A stretch of DNA of 64,000 nucleotides from Nonomuraea turcica (GTDB taxonomy: Bacteria; Actinomycetota; Actinomycetes; Streptosporangiales; Streptosporangiaceae). The DNA lies in NCBI RefSeq assembly GCF_030718205.1, contig NZ_JAUZQF010000003.1, positions 124,001 to 188,000 on the forward strand. The letters are read 5' to 3'. Below the pieces are notes generated by a model. It saw only the letters and a program-made list of their open reading frames with translations, made no database searches and had not been told where the DNA came from. This document shows, in pieces, positions 45,042 to 53,405 of this stretch. Numbering within the stretch: the first letter of the stretch is position 1; every line of letters starts with the position of its first letter. A program made the position numbers and the translations under genes.

Positions 45042-46250
45042 TCAGGGGTGCTCGATGTGCTCGGGACGCACTCCCATTCCGATGAAGCGCCCCACCAGAT
45101 GCCGCAGCGGTGGCAGCGCCTTGAAGGCAGTGAAGATCGGTGGCACGTGCCCGGCCGTGTCGTCCGCCGTTTCCTTCGGATACAGGTCGCGGAGGATGCG
45201 GACCTGGAAGGCCTGGGTCACTCTGACGGCCCGTTCCCTGCGTGCCTGCACTCTGGCGAGGGCGTCTTCGTCCGGGACGCCCGCCTGACGACGGAGGACG
45301 GGACCGAGCAGGTTGGCGGTGGCGACGGCGTCCTGCACGGCCAGGTTGATGCCGACGCCGCCCGCGGGCGACATGGCGTGGGCGGCGTCCCCGATGCAGA
45401 GTAACCCCGGCCGGTGCCACCGCGGCAGCCGGTCGACCCTGACGGTCAACTGGTGGACGTGATCCCAGTCGTCGATCAGCCCGACACGATCGCGCAGGGC
45501 CGGCGCCAGGCCTGCCACCCGCTCGCGGAACGCGGGCAGCCCGGCCTCCCTGAGCTCCGCGAACGCCCCTGGCGGGATCGTGTAGGCGAGCTGCCAGTAC
45601 TCGCCCCGGTCGATGGCGACCAGCGCGCCCTGGCCACGCTGGAAGAAGGGCATATGGTCGCCGTCGCGGCGAGGCAGGCGGAACCACAACACGTCCATGG
45701 GCGGCGAGCTCGCCGTGGACTCCAGTCCGGCCACGTCGCGGAGCGTGGAATGGCGGCCGTCGGCAGCGATCACCAGGTCGGCCCGTATGTCGAGCGGACC
45801 GTCGGCGGTGGCCGCCCGGACCCCCGTGACGCGCCCCTCCTCCATGATCAGTCCTGTCGCCCTGGTGCTGCGCAGCAGGCGGAAGGAGGGGTACGCGGCG
45901 GCCTTGCCGGCCAGGAAGTCCAGCACGTCCCACTGGGGCATGAAGGCGATATACGGGCAGCGCACGCGCAGCCGGGTGAAATCGGCGAAGGTGACGTCCC
46001 GGCCGCCGATGCTCACGGTGACGTCGCGCATCCTGGTGTGCGGCAGCTTCAGGAACTCCTCGATCCAGCCCAGCTCGGCGATCAGCTCCAGCGTGGAGGG
46101 ATGGACGGTGTCACCCCGGAAGTCCCTGAGGAAGTCGGCGTGCTTCTCCAGGACGGTCACCTCGACACCCTGACGGGCCAGCAGCAGCCCGGCCATCATC
46201 CCGGCGGGGCCGCCGCCGACCACGCAACATCTCGTGCTCTCGGTACGCAT
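45042..46250 (-). CDS. FAD-dependent aromatic monooxygenase (PHBH-like)
   Basis: 402 aa. Group A flavin monooxygenase motifs: VVGGGPAGMMAGLLLARQG (FAD), VIAADGRHSTLRD (the DG motif for FAD/NAD(P)H) and CIGDAAHAMSPAGGVGINLAVQDA. Such enzymes hydroxylate aromatic or polyketide-like substrates. It lies 6 nt after a TetR gene and shares its transcript, so its inducer is probably its substrate. Confidence 0.88.
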   Translation of the reverse strand: MRTESTRCCVVGGGPAGMMAGLLLARQGVEVTVLEKHADFLRDFRGDTVHPSTLELIAELGWIEEFLKLPHTRMRDVTVSIGGRDVTFADFTRLRVRCPYIAFMPQWDVLDFLAGKAAAYPSFRLLRSTRATGLIMEEGRVTGVRAATADGPLDIRADLVIAADGRHSTLRDVAGLESTASSPPMDVLWFRLPRRDGDHMPFFQRGQGALVAIDRGEYWQLAYTIPPGAFAELREAGLPAFRERVAGLAPALRDRVGLIDDWDHVHQLTVRVDRLPRWHRPGLLCIGDAAHAMSPAGGVGINLAVQDAVATANLLGPVLRRQAGVPDEDALARVQARRERAVRVTQAFQVRILRDLYPKETADDTAGHVPPIFTAFKALPPLRHLVGRFIGMGVRPEHIEHP

Positions 46251-46256
46251 GACGTC

Positions 46257-46811
46257 TCATCCTTCCTCGGGGAACAGCAGCTCGACCAGGCGTTCGACGC
46301 CGACCGGGGTGCCCGTCCTGCGGTTCACGGCCACGGTGGCGAGCAGGGTCTTGGCGGCGGTCGCGACGTCGTGGGGGCGCAACTCGCCGGCCGCGACGCG
46401 GGCGGCCAGGAAATCGCCGATCAGCCGCTGCCCTTCGGTCATCAGCTCGGCCAGCTCGGCGCGCGCCTGGGTGGCGCTGAAGAACACGGCCATGAGGTCG
46501 GCGTTGCCGGCGAGCAGGTGGTCGAACGCCTCCAGCAACTCGGTGAGCACCTGCCTGGCCGGTCGCGTGCCGTGGTCGGCGGTCAGGAGCTCGCGCAGCT
46601 GCGGCAGGAAGCCGCGCTCCGCCAGCAACGCCTTGACCAGGGCCTCCTTGCTGTCGAAGTAGCGATAGAGCAGGCCGGGCGTCACTCCTGCCGCCGCGGC
46701 AAGATCCTTGACCGACGCGCCGTCCACGCCTTTCCTGGCGAAAACCGTCTGCGCCGCGTCGAGCAACTGCTCGCGCCGCCATTCCGCCTGTTCCTTCCGC
46801 GTTCTCGCCAT
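46257..46811 (-). CDS. TetR family regulator
   Basis: 184 aa. The helix-turn-helix is ASVKDLAAAAGVTPGLLYRYF (about residues 33-53). GAGGAG precedes ATG 46811. An 18-bp palindrome sits just upstream, so it probably represses its own operon with the FAD monooxygenase. Confidence 0.9.
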   Translation of the reverse strand: MARTRKEQAEWRREQLLDAAQTVFARKGVDGASVKDLAAAAGVTPGLLYRYFDSKEALVKALLAERGFLPQLRELLTADHGTRPARQVLTELLEAFDHLLAGNADLMAVFFSATQARAELAELMTEGQRLIGDFLAARVAAGELRPHDVATAAKTLLATVAVNRRTGTPVGVERLVELLFPEEG

Positions 46812-46820
46812 GACTCCTCA

Positions 46821-46840
46821 TTGAGTAAACGTTTATTCAA
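46821..46840. promoter_or_regulatory. Candidate TetR operator
   Basis: TTGAGTAAACGTTTATTCAA is a palindrome with one mismatched pair, located 10 nt upstream of the TetR start and AT-rich against a GC-rich background. Confidence 0.75.
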
Positions 46841-46882
46841 TGTAGAGGAGATGGGACCGGAGGCGCAAGGAAAGCCTTGAGG

Positions 46883-48163
46883 TCAGGCGACCGTTGACAG
46901 GCCCGAGGAGTGCGCGAGGGCCGCCGCTTCGGTGCGGGTTCCCACGCCCAGCTTGTCCAGGATGTTCGCCACGTGGAACTTCACGGTGTGCTCGCTGATC
47001 AGCAGCTCCTCGGCGATCTGCCGGTTACGCAGTCCGCGCGCCAGCCGTTCGAGCACCTCCAGCTCGCGCGGCTTGAGCGCGGCCAGCGCGTCGCCCTGGC
47101 TCCCGGGTGCGGCCGGCGCGAGCGGCAGCACGGCGGTCACCGTGGTGCCCCACCCGGGAACGGAGTCCAGCGTCAGGCGCCCTCCGACGGCGGCGGCCAG
47201 CTCGGCCAGGCGGCGCACGGGCAGGGCGTCGGCGGTGAGCACGCCGGGACCGTCGTCGCGAACCGCGACGAGCAGCTCCGCATCGGACAGCTCCCAGGTC
47301 GCCCGGATCCTGGTGAGGCCCTCGTACTCGAGCATGGTCACGATGGTGCCGCGGACCAGAGCCTGGGCCGCGCTCGCCAGATCGCCCGGGAGGGCGTGGT
47401 CGCGCTCGCGCGGGCCGACGAGTTCCAGCGACACCTCGCTGTAGCGGGTCAGCGGCGCGAGTTTGTCGGCCAGCCGGTCGAACGCCGTCCCGGCCGGCTC
47501 CTCGCTCAGCGACCGGTCGAGGTCGCCTGCGGCACGCAACTCGATCAGCGCCGACACCGCCAGGTCGATGGCGGCCCGGCGCGCGGCGCCGTCGTCGAGC
47601 GAGCGGCTGCGCAACGCGCCGAGCAGCGCCTTGAGCGTGGCGGCGTGGGCCCCCGTGAGCTCGGCTATGGCGCGGGCGCGCTCGCCGGCGGCCACCCGGC
47701 TGCCGCTGAGGCCGGCGGGCGGGAGGTTCGCGGCCCGGTGCGACAGCTCCACGGCGACCAGGTCCCACAGCCGCCGCACCAGATCGCGCACCGGGGCGGC
47801 AGGTGCGGTCCCTCCGGCGGTTACCACCACGAGCAGGGCGCCGGAGGCCCCGGGCGGGCGGGCCGCGACGGCCAGCGCCGGGAGCTGCCCGCCCGCGAGG
47901 CGCATCTCGCCGAACCACGGCTCGCCCACGTCGACGGCGCCGCCCATGCGGGCCAGTTCGGCGCTGGTGATCTTCTCGGTGAGCGCGGGGTCGCCGTATG
48001 TCTTCATGGGATGCCGGGCGCAGTCGCCGGTGAGCATGGCCAGCGCCCGGTGCGGCAGGAACCCCGACAGCGCCTGGGACAAGGGCTCCAGCATGGCGCC
48101 GATCGGAGCTTGGAGGATCGAGGCGGCGGCGGCCAGAACGACACGCGGGTCGGGCAGGTCCAT
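46883..48163 (-). CDS. LuxR-type regulator with histidine-kinase-like ATPase domain
   Basis: 426 aa from ATG 48163, which lies 7 nt after a minus-strand TAGCAT box (leaderless); the in-frame ATG 48172 would be inside that promoter. Residues about 20-140 may be a GAF-like sensor. Residues about 250-350 resemble a HATPase_c domain, with VRDDGPG and [11 protein letters not shown]. The N-box Asn is not seen ([10 protein letters not shown] in its place). The C-terminal 60 residues are a LuxR helix-turn-helix ([31 protein letters not shown]). A combined sensor-regulator role is inferred. Confidence 0.8.
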   Translation of the reverse strand: MDLPDPRVVLAAAASILQAPIGAMLEPLSQALSGFLPHRALAMLTGDCARHPMKTYGDPALTEKITSAELARMGGAVDVGEPWFGEMRLAGGQLPALAVAARPPGASGALLVVVTAGGTAPAAPVRDLVRRLWDLVAVELSHRAANLPPAGLSGSRVAAGERARAIAELTGAHAATLKALLGALRSRSLDDGAARRAAIDLAVSALIELRAAGDLDRSLSEEPAGTAFDRLADKLAPLTRYSEVSLELVGPRERDHALPGDLASAAQALVRGTIVTMLEYEGLTRIRATWELSDAELLVAVRDDGPGVLTADALPVRRLAELAAAVGGRLTLDSVPGWGTTVTAVLPLAPAAPGSQGDALAALKPRELEVLERLARGLRNRQIAEELLISEHTVKFHVANILDKLGVGTRTEAAALAHSSGLSTVA

Positions 48164-48298
48164 GAATCTCATGCTAGGTGCGCTCGGTCAGGGGGCGGGC
48201 TGGCCGTTCGGGTGGCGAACACTGCCCGAACGGGCGGTGAGCCCGGCGGCCTGTGGCGCCGAGGCTGTGGATATCCGGCTTCTGAGAGGAGCGCCACC

Positions 48299-48772
48299 AT
48301 GATCCTGCCCACCCGCGCCGGCGACCGTCCGCGCACCGGGCCCTCCGTACCCCACGTCCAGCTCAGCCAGAACAGCCCCGATGAGATCCGCGAGCAGCTG
48401 AAGCGCTGGATGACCGGCGGGCTGCCCGGCACCCGGATCAGGCCCAGCGAGATCTCCGAGCCGGGCGCCACCGCATTCTTCCTGGAAGGAGGAACGCTGC
48501 CGCCGCGCGGCGCGGTGCTCCTGCCGCCGCGACTCACCGCGGAGTTCGCTCACATCCACGTGGACGGCAGCCTGCACGTGTCCCTGTCACCGGACGATCA
48601 GCAGGAGCTCGTCGCCAAGGGCTGGGGCGAACGTCATCCGCTCTACTCGCCCGCCGTCAACGTGGTGATGGTGTACGGTCCCCGGACGGCGGACGAGCTG
48701 GAGGTGGCCAAGACCGTGATCGCGGCCTCCTACCACTACGCGACCGGGAGGACGCTCGCCGCATATGCGTGA
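48299..48772 (+). CDS. Luciferase-domain-like protein of unknown function
   Basis: 157 aa. PHVQLSQNSPDEIREQL, the central FAHIHVDGSLHVSLSPDD and HPLYSPAVNVVMVYGPRTADELEV resemble the small proteins annotated as luciferase-domain (DUF5519-like) in actinobacteria; no reaction is known for them. It is divergent from the LuxR gene. Upstream GAGAGGAGCG supports ATG 48299. Confidence 0.55.
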   Translation: MILPTRAGDRPRTGPSVPHVQLSQNSPDEIREQLKRWMTGGLPGTRIRPSEISEPGATAFFLEGGTLPPRGAVLLPPRLTAEFAHIHVDGSLHVSLSPDDQQELVAKGWGERHPLYSPAVNVVMVYGPRTADELEVAKTVIAASYHYATGRTLAAYA

Positions 48773-48778
48773 TCCCGC

Positions 48779-49630
48779 TTAGGGGCGCAGCGGAAGCTCG
48801 TCGAGCACGGACTCGGCGAGCTGCGCGGCGCTGCGCTCGTAGCGGTGGGCCAGCGTGTGGAAGAGCTTCTCCGCGCGGATCGCCGGCCAGTCGGCGGGCA
48901 GGTGCTCGGCCGGGAGGCGCGGGTCCTGGCGGACGAGTTGCAGCCAGTCGGTGTGCAGGAACAGCTGTCTGGCCAGGTCGTCGGTGGCGGACGGCAGCGG
49001 GTGCGCGGTGTCCCAGCGGTCGAGGAAGACCCGGTAGCGCTCGGCGATCTGGTCGGTGTCGAACGCCTTGCGGACCAGGTCGGCTGATTCGGTCGGCTTG
49101 TACGCCTGCGCCATGAGCACGGTGACGTTGTCGCCGAGGCCGAGCGGGGCGAGCATCGACTCCACGTCCTTCACGCCGGGAGCGATCCAGAGCCCGCCCT
49201 GGAGCGGCCCGAACCCGGCCCAGATGAGCTGGGAACGCAGGTCGTGGCGGGTGCTGCGCTCATTGCCCGGCAGGGAGAAGCCGACCAGAGTCCAGGTGCC
49301 GTCCCAGTCGCGGTTGACCGCGCCGGTCTCCCAAACATGCCGGCGCCCGTCGTCGAGCACGTCGGTGGCGTGCTCGGTGAGGCCGAAATAGACCTTCTTG
49401 CCCTGGCGGTGCCTGGTCAGCAGGTTGCGCTTGGCCATGCGGGTGAGCGTGGAGCGCACCGCCTCCTCGGAGACGCCCAGGCGGGCGAAGACGTCGATGA
49501 CGCTGCCGGAGTAGACCGCGGTGTCGCGCCCCAGCACGTAGATGCCGAGAAAGCTGAACATCAGCGACTGCGGGCGCGCCGAAGGCAGCTGATGCGGCTG
49601 GTCCTGCTCGTCCTCGTGCTTCACAGGCAT
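48779..49630 (-). CDS. PaaX family transcriptional regulator
   Basis: 283 aa from ATG 49630; the frame continues to 49747 but runs through the repeated promoter modules. PaaX-type winged helix (RPQSLMFSFLGIYVLGRD, SVIDVFARLGVSEEAVRSTL), central PaaX domain (WTLVGFSLPGNERSTRHDLR) and C-terminal domain (LFLHTDWLQLVRQDPRLP). PaaX proteins repress CoA-dependent aromatic degradation and sense aryl-CoA thioesters. It is divergent from the hydroxycinnamate-type operon, which it probably controls. Confidence 0.9.
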   Translation of the reverse strand: MPVKHEDEQDQPHQLPSARPQSLMFSFLGIYVLGRDTAVYSGSVIDVFARLGVSEEAVRSTLTRMAKRNLLTRHRQGKKVYFGLTEHATDVLDDGRRHVWETGAVNRDWDGTWTLVGFSLPGNERSTRHDLRSQLIWAGFGPLQGGLWIAPGVKDVESMLAPLGLGDNVTVLMAQAYKPTESADLVRKAFDTDQIAERYRVFLDRWDTAHPLPSATDDLARQLFLHTDWLQLVRQDPRLPAEHLPADWPAIRAEKLFHTLAHRYERSAAQLAESVLDELPLRP

Positions 49631-49654
49631 GAGCGTAGACGGAGCACAGATGTC

Positions 49655-49763
49655 GGGCAAACTCTTGACGCAGGTTGGAAATATGCCCAACGTAGAGGGC
49701 GTCGGGTTTGTGAGGCCGATGTTGGGCAGAACTTTGACCTGAGTCACAAAAGTGCCCTACATT
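49655..49763. promoter_or_regulatory. Duplicated promoter/operator module between PaaX and SDR genes
   Basis: Two aligned modules, 69 bp apart, each run GGGCA, a TTGAC -35-like element, and TGCCC, with the same 34-bp span (49655-49688 and 49724-49757). The right module carries a full promoter: TTGACC (49734-49739), 18 nt, TACATT (49758-49763). In the left copy the matching -10 is degenerate (AACGTA). The GGGCA/TGCCC arms are the likely PaaX sites. Confidence 0.65.
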
Positions 49764-49805
49764 GACCGGCATCGGTGGACTCCTGCGGTGTTTGGGGTGG
49801 AATAG

Positions 49806-50717
49806 ATGGATTTGTCGGGCAAGGTGGCCGTGGTCACAGGGGCCGGTCGTGGGCTCGGCCGGGCGTACGCGGAGGCGCTCGGCGCCGCCGGGGCGGCGGT
49901 CGTCGTCAACGACGTGGACGCTGAGGCAGCGGCCCAGGTGGTCGAGGCCGTCGTCGCGGCGGGTGGCAAGGCCGTGGCCGAGGTGGGCGCGGTCGGCGGG
50001 ACCGAGGTCGCGCAGCGGCTGGTGGACACCGCGGTCAAGGAGTTCGGCCGGCTCGACGTCATGGTGACCAACGCGGGCATCCTGCGGGACCGGGTCCTGT
50101 GGAAGATGTCCGACGAGGACTTCGACGCGGTCGTGGGGGTGCACCTGCGGGGCACGTTCACCTGCGCCCGCGCGGCCGCCGTACGCATGCGCGAGCAGGG
50201 CGACGGCGGCCGGCTGATCCTGATCTCCTCCCCGGCCGGGCAGCGGGGCAACTTCGGTCAGACCAACTACGCCGCCGCCAAGGCGGGCATCGTGGCGATG
50301 GCCCGCACCTGGGCCATGGAGCTGGGCCGGGCCAACATCACCGTCAACGCCGTCGTCCCGGTCGCGGCCACCGAGATGACCAAGACCATCCCGGTGTTCG
50401 CGCCGATCCTGGAGGAGGCCGAGCGCACCGGTGACCCGCTGCCGGACTGGCTGCGCAAGGACGAGGGCCTCGGCACGGTCGAGGACGTGGCCGGGCTGAT
50501 CGTCTACCTCGCCTCGGACGCCTCCGCCGGCGTCACCGGGCAGGCCGTCGGCATCGGCGGCGACAAGCTGGCGCTCTGGTCGCACCCCCAGGAGAAGGCC
50601 GTCGCCTACGCCGACGGCGGCTGGTCCGCCGACGCCATCGCCGCCTCGTGGGAGGCGGGTATCGGGGCCGAGCCCGAGACGTACGGGATCCCCGCGCCGA
50701 AGGCGCCCACCTCATGA
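49806..50717 (+). CDS. SDR dehydrogenase, beta-hydroxyacyl-CoA type
   Basis: 303 aa. The NAD(P) motif is TGAGRGLGRAYAEAL, then NAGI, and the catalytic YAAAK. The C-terminal extension after the Rossmann fold (GIGGDKLALWSHPQEK) is like that of the 3-hydroxyacyl-CoA dehydrogenase domain of MFE-2. In the cou-type route it would oxidise a beta-hydroxy-arylpropionyl-CoA to the beta-keto thioester. It is the first gene of the operon and overlaps the next (ATGA). Confidence 0.85.
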   Translation: MDLSGKVAVVTGAGRGLGRAYAEALGAAGAAVVVNDVDAEAAAQVVEAVVAAGGKAVAEVGAVGGTEVAQRLVDTAVKEFGRLDVMVTNAGILRDRVLWKMSDEDFDAVVGVHLRGTFTCARAAAVRMREQGDGGRLILISSPAGQRGNFGQTNYAAAKAGIVAMARTWAMELGRANITVNAVVPVAATEMTKTIPVFAPILEEAERTGDPLPDWLRKDEGLGTVEDVAGLIVYLASDASAGVTGQAVGIGGDKLALWSHPQEKAVAYADGGWSADAIAASWEAGIGAEPETYGIPAPKAPTS

Positions 50718-51592
50718 ACGTCGACGAACTGGTCGCGATCGACGTCCACACGCATGCGGAGGTCTCCAAGGACGGGCACGGCTCGCTCAGCCCGGCGTTG
50801 TTCGGGGCGTCGGAGGAGTACTTCGGCGCGCACGAGCAGCCGACCATCCCGCAGATGGCCGCCTACTACCGGGAGCGGCAGATGGCCGCGGTGGTGTTCA
50901 CGGTGGACGCCGAGCACGCCACCGGCCATCCCCGCATCTCCAACGAGGAGATCGCCGAGAGCTGCGCCGAGCACGCCGACGTGCTGATCCCGTTCGCCAG
51001 CGTCGACCCGTGGAAGGGCCGGGCGGGCGCCCGCGAGGCCCGCCGCCTGATCACCGACTACGGGGTGCGCGGCTTCAAGTTCCACCCCAGCATCCAGGGC
51101 TTCGCCCCGAACGACCCGCTGGCCTACCCGTTGTACGAGGTGATCGAGGAGCTGGGTGCGATCTCCCTGTTCCACACCGGCCAGACCGGCATCGGCGCGG
51201 GCGTCCCGGGTGGCGGCGGAATCCGGCTCAAGTACTCCAACCCGATGCTGGTCGACGACGTCGCCGTGGACTTCCCGCACCTGAAGATCATCCTGGCGCA
51301 CCCGTCGTTCCCCTGGCAGGACGAAGCGCTGGCGGTGGCCACACACAAGCCGTCGGTGCACATCGACCTGTCCGGCTGGTCGCCGAAGTACTTCCCGCCG
51401 CAGCTCGTCCGGTACGCCAACACGCTGCTCAAGGACAAGGTGCTGTTCGGCTCCGACTACCCGGTGATCACCCCCGACCGGTGGCTGGCCGACTTCGCCA
51501 AGCTCGACATCAAGCCCGAGGTCCGCCCCAAGATCCTCAAAGACAACGCCGCGCGCCTGCTCGGCCTCACCCCCAAGGAGACGCAGTCATGA
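50714..51592 (+). CDS. Amidohydrolase-2 family metallohydrolase (cou-type beta-keto cleavage candidate)
   Basis: 292 aa from ATG 50714. ACMSD/resorcylate decarboxylase-like TIM barrel: H12/H14 in DVHTHAE, His in FKFHPSIQGF, His in ILAHPSFPW, Asp in FGSDYPV. Such proteins decarboxylate or hydrolytically cleave C-C bonds. From memory, the cou pathway of Rhodococcus jostii RHA1 uses an amidohydrolase-2 protein to cut the beta-keto-arylpropionyl-CoA into the benzoate and acetyl-CoA. That is the best guess here. Confidence 0.82.
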   Translation: MNVDELVAIDVHTHAEVSKDGHGSLSPALFGASEEYFGAHEQPTIPQMAAYYRERQMAAVVFTVDAEHATGHPRISNEEIAESCAEHADVLIPFASVDPWKGRAGAREARRLITDYGVRGFKFHPSIQGFAPNDPLAYPLYEVIEELGAISLFHTGQTGIGAGVPGGGGIRLKYSNPMLVDDVAVDFPHLKIILAHPSFPWQDEALAVATHKPSVHIDLSGWSPKYFPPQLVRYANTLLKDKVLFGSDYPVITPDRWLADFAKLDIKPEVRPKILKDNAARLLGLTPKETQS

Positions 51593-52047
51593 CCACCGTC
51601 GCGAACGGTCTCGCCGAGCTGAAGGCGCTGGCCGGCCAGGACCTCGGCCACAGCGGCTGGCTGGAGATCACCCAGGAGCGGGTGAACACCTTCGCCGACG
51701 CCACCAACGACCACCAGTGGATCCACGTGGACCCGGAGCGGGCGAAGGACGGGCCGTTCGGCGGCACGATCGCGCACGGCTACCTGACCCTCGCCCTGCT
51801 TATCCCCTTGTTCAACGAGCTGCTCGACATCCAGGGCATGAAGATGAGCATCAACTACGGCCTGGACAAGGTCCGCTTCCCGAGTCCCGTCAAGGTCGGC
51901 AGCAAGATCCGCCTCGCCGGCAAGGTCGCCGAGGTCGAGGACGTCCCCGGCGACGGCGTCCAGATGTTGCTCGACTTCACCGTGGAGATCGACGGCGCGG
52001 CCAAGCCCGCGTGCGTCGCCCGTGCCGTCTACCGGCACTACGCCTGA
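51589..52047 (+). CDS. MaoC-like enoyl-CoA hydratase
   Basis: 152 aa from ATG 51589 (ATGA overlap). Hot-dog fold with the hydratase-2 motif: catalytic Asp/His in FADATNDHQWIHVDPERA and the later IAHGYLTLAL. In this operon it would hydrate a p-hydroxycinnamoyl-CoA to the beta-hydroxy thioester. Confidence 0.9.
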   Translation: MTTVANGLAELKALAGQDLGHSGWLEITQERVNTFADATNDHQWIHVDPERAKDGPFGGTIAHGYLTLALLIPLFNELLDIQGMKMSINYGLDKVRFPSPVKVGSKIRLAGKVAEVEDVPGDGVQMLLDFTVEIDGAAKPACVARAVYRHYA

Positions 52048-52081
52048 TCCCCCCTTCCAGATGTGAAGGAGCCCCCCACTC

Positions 52082-53389
52082 ATGTCCAACCCCGTCCAGC
52101 TGCGCCGCGCGGTGGCCTCGAGCTTCCTCGGCAGCGTCATCGAGTACTACGACTTCCTCCTGTACGCCACGGCCTCGGCCGTCGTATTCAACAAGGTCTT
52201 CTTCTCCAACCTCGACCCGCTGATCGCCACGGTGGCCAGCCTGGGCACGTTCGCCACCGGGTATCTGGCCAGGCCGATCGGCGGCGTCGTCTTCGGCCAC
52301 TTCGGCGACCGGCTGGGCCGCAAGCGCATGCTGGTGCTCACCATGGTGCTGATGGGCGTGGCCAGCTTCCTCATCGGGGTGCTGCCCACGTACGAGCAGG
52401 CCGGAGTGCTCGCGCCGATCGCGCTCGTCCTGCTCAGGATCGTGCAGGGAGTCGCGGTCGGCGGCGAGTGGGGCGGTGCGGTGCTGATGTCGGCCGAGCA
52501 CGCCACCGCCCGCCGCGGCCTGTGGGCGAGCTTCACCAATGCCGGGGCGCCGTTCGGCATGGTGTTGTCGACGGGCGCGCTCACCGGCACCGCCGCCGTC
52601 GTCGGCAACGAGGCCTTCCTGGCGTGGGGATGGCGGGTCCCGTTCCTGATCAGCATCGTCCTGCTCGCGATCGGCCTGTTCGTCCGGACGCGGGTGGAGG
52701 AGACCCCCGTGTTCAGCGCCGCCGTCAAGGAGAGCGCCTCCAGGGTCCCGCTGCTGGACGTGCTGCGCGGCCAGCCCAGGACGCTGCTGCTCGGCGTCGG
52801 TGTGGGGCTGGCGGCGTTCGTGGCGCAGGGCACGCTCACCACCTTCCTCATCGCGTACGGCGTCGGCGCCGGTTTCGAGCGGCAGGACGTGCTGAACGGG
52901 CTGACGCTCTCCTCGGCGCTGGCCGTGCTCGGCATCCTCGGCTGGTCGGCCCTGTCGGACCGGGTCGGGCGCCGGCCGGTCGTCATCACCGGCGCGCTGA
53001 TCATGGCGGTGTTCGCGTTCGCCCTGTTCCCGCTGGTGAACACGGGCAGCGTCGCCCTGCTCACCGTCGCGCTCGTCTTCGGCCAGGCCGTCGTGCACCC
53101 GATGATGTACGGCCCGCTGGCCGCGCTCTACACCGAGCTGTTCAGCACCCGCACCCGCTACACCGGCGCGTCCCTCGGATACCAGCTGGCCGGGCTCGGG
53201 GCCGGGCTGGCGCCGGTGGTGTTCGCCCAGATCCAGGCCGGCGGCGGCGGGACCCTCGTGGTGTCCATCGTCATCGCCGCCGCGTGCCTGCTGGCCGTGG
53301 CCTGCACGCTGGCGCTCAAGGAAACCAGCCGCGGCGACCTGGCCGAGGAGCCGATCCCCGCGAGCGCCTCCAAGACCGTCGCCTCCTGA
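52082..53389 (+). CDS. MHS-family MFS transporter (aromatic acid uptake candidate)
   Basis: 435 aa, 12 membrane segments, motifs SVIEYYDFLLYA and RPIGGVVFGHFGDRLGRK. It lies between the hydratase and the CoA ligase genes, so it probably imports the hydroxycinnamate. It is paralogous to the protein at 10385-11722. GAAGGAG precedes it by about 15 nt. Confidence 0.9.
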   Translation: MSNPVQLRRAVASSFLGSVIEYYDFLLYATASAVVFNKVFFSNLDPLIATVASLGTFATGYLARPIGGVVFGHFGDRLGRKRMLVLTMVLMGVASFLIGVLPTYEQAGVLAPIALVLLRIVQGVAVGGEWGGAVLMSAEHATARRGLWASFTNAGAPFGMVLSTGALTGTAAVVGNEAFLAWGWRVPFLISIVLLAIGLFVRTRVEETPVFSAAVKESASRVPLLDVLRGQPRTLLLGVGVGLAAFVAQGTLTTFLIAYGVGAGFERQDVLNGLTLSSALAVLGILGWSALSDRVGRRPVVITGALIMAVFAFALFPLVNTGSVALLTVALVFGQAVVHPMMYGPLAALYTELFSTRTRYTGASLGYQLAGLGAGLAPVVFAQIQAGGGGTLVVSIVIAAACLLAVACTLALKETSRGDLAEEPIPASASKTVAS

Positions 53390-53405
53390 CAGGAAAGACA
53401 CGCTC

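Noticed and set aside
48779..49630. Phenylacetate degradation cluster, because of the PaaX regulator
   Set aside because: None of the paaABCDE, paaG, paaZ or paaK-type genes is present; the adjacent genes fit a hydroxycinnamate route instead.
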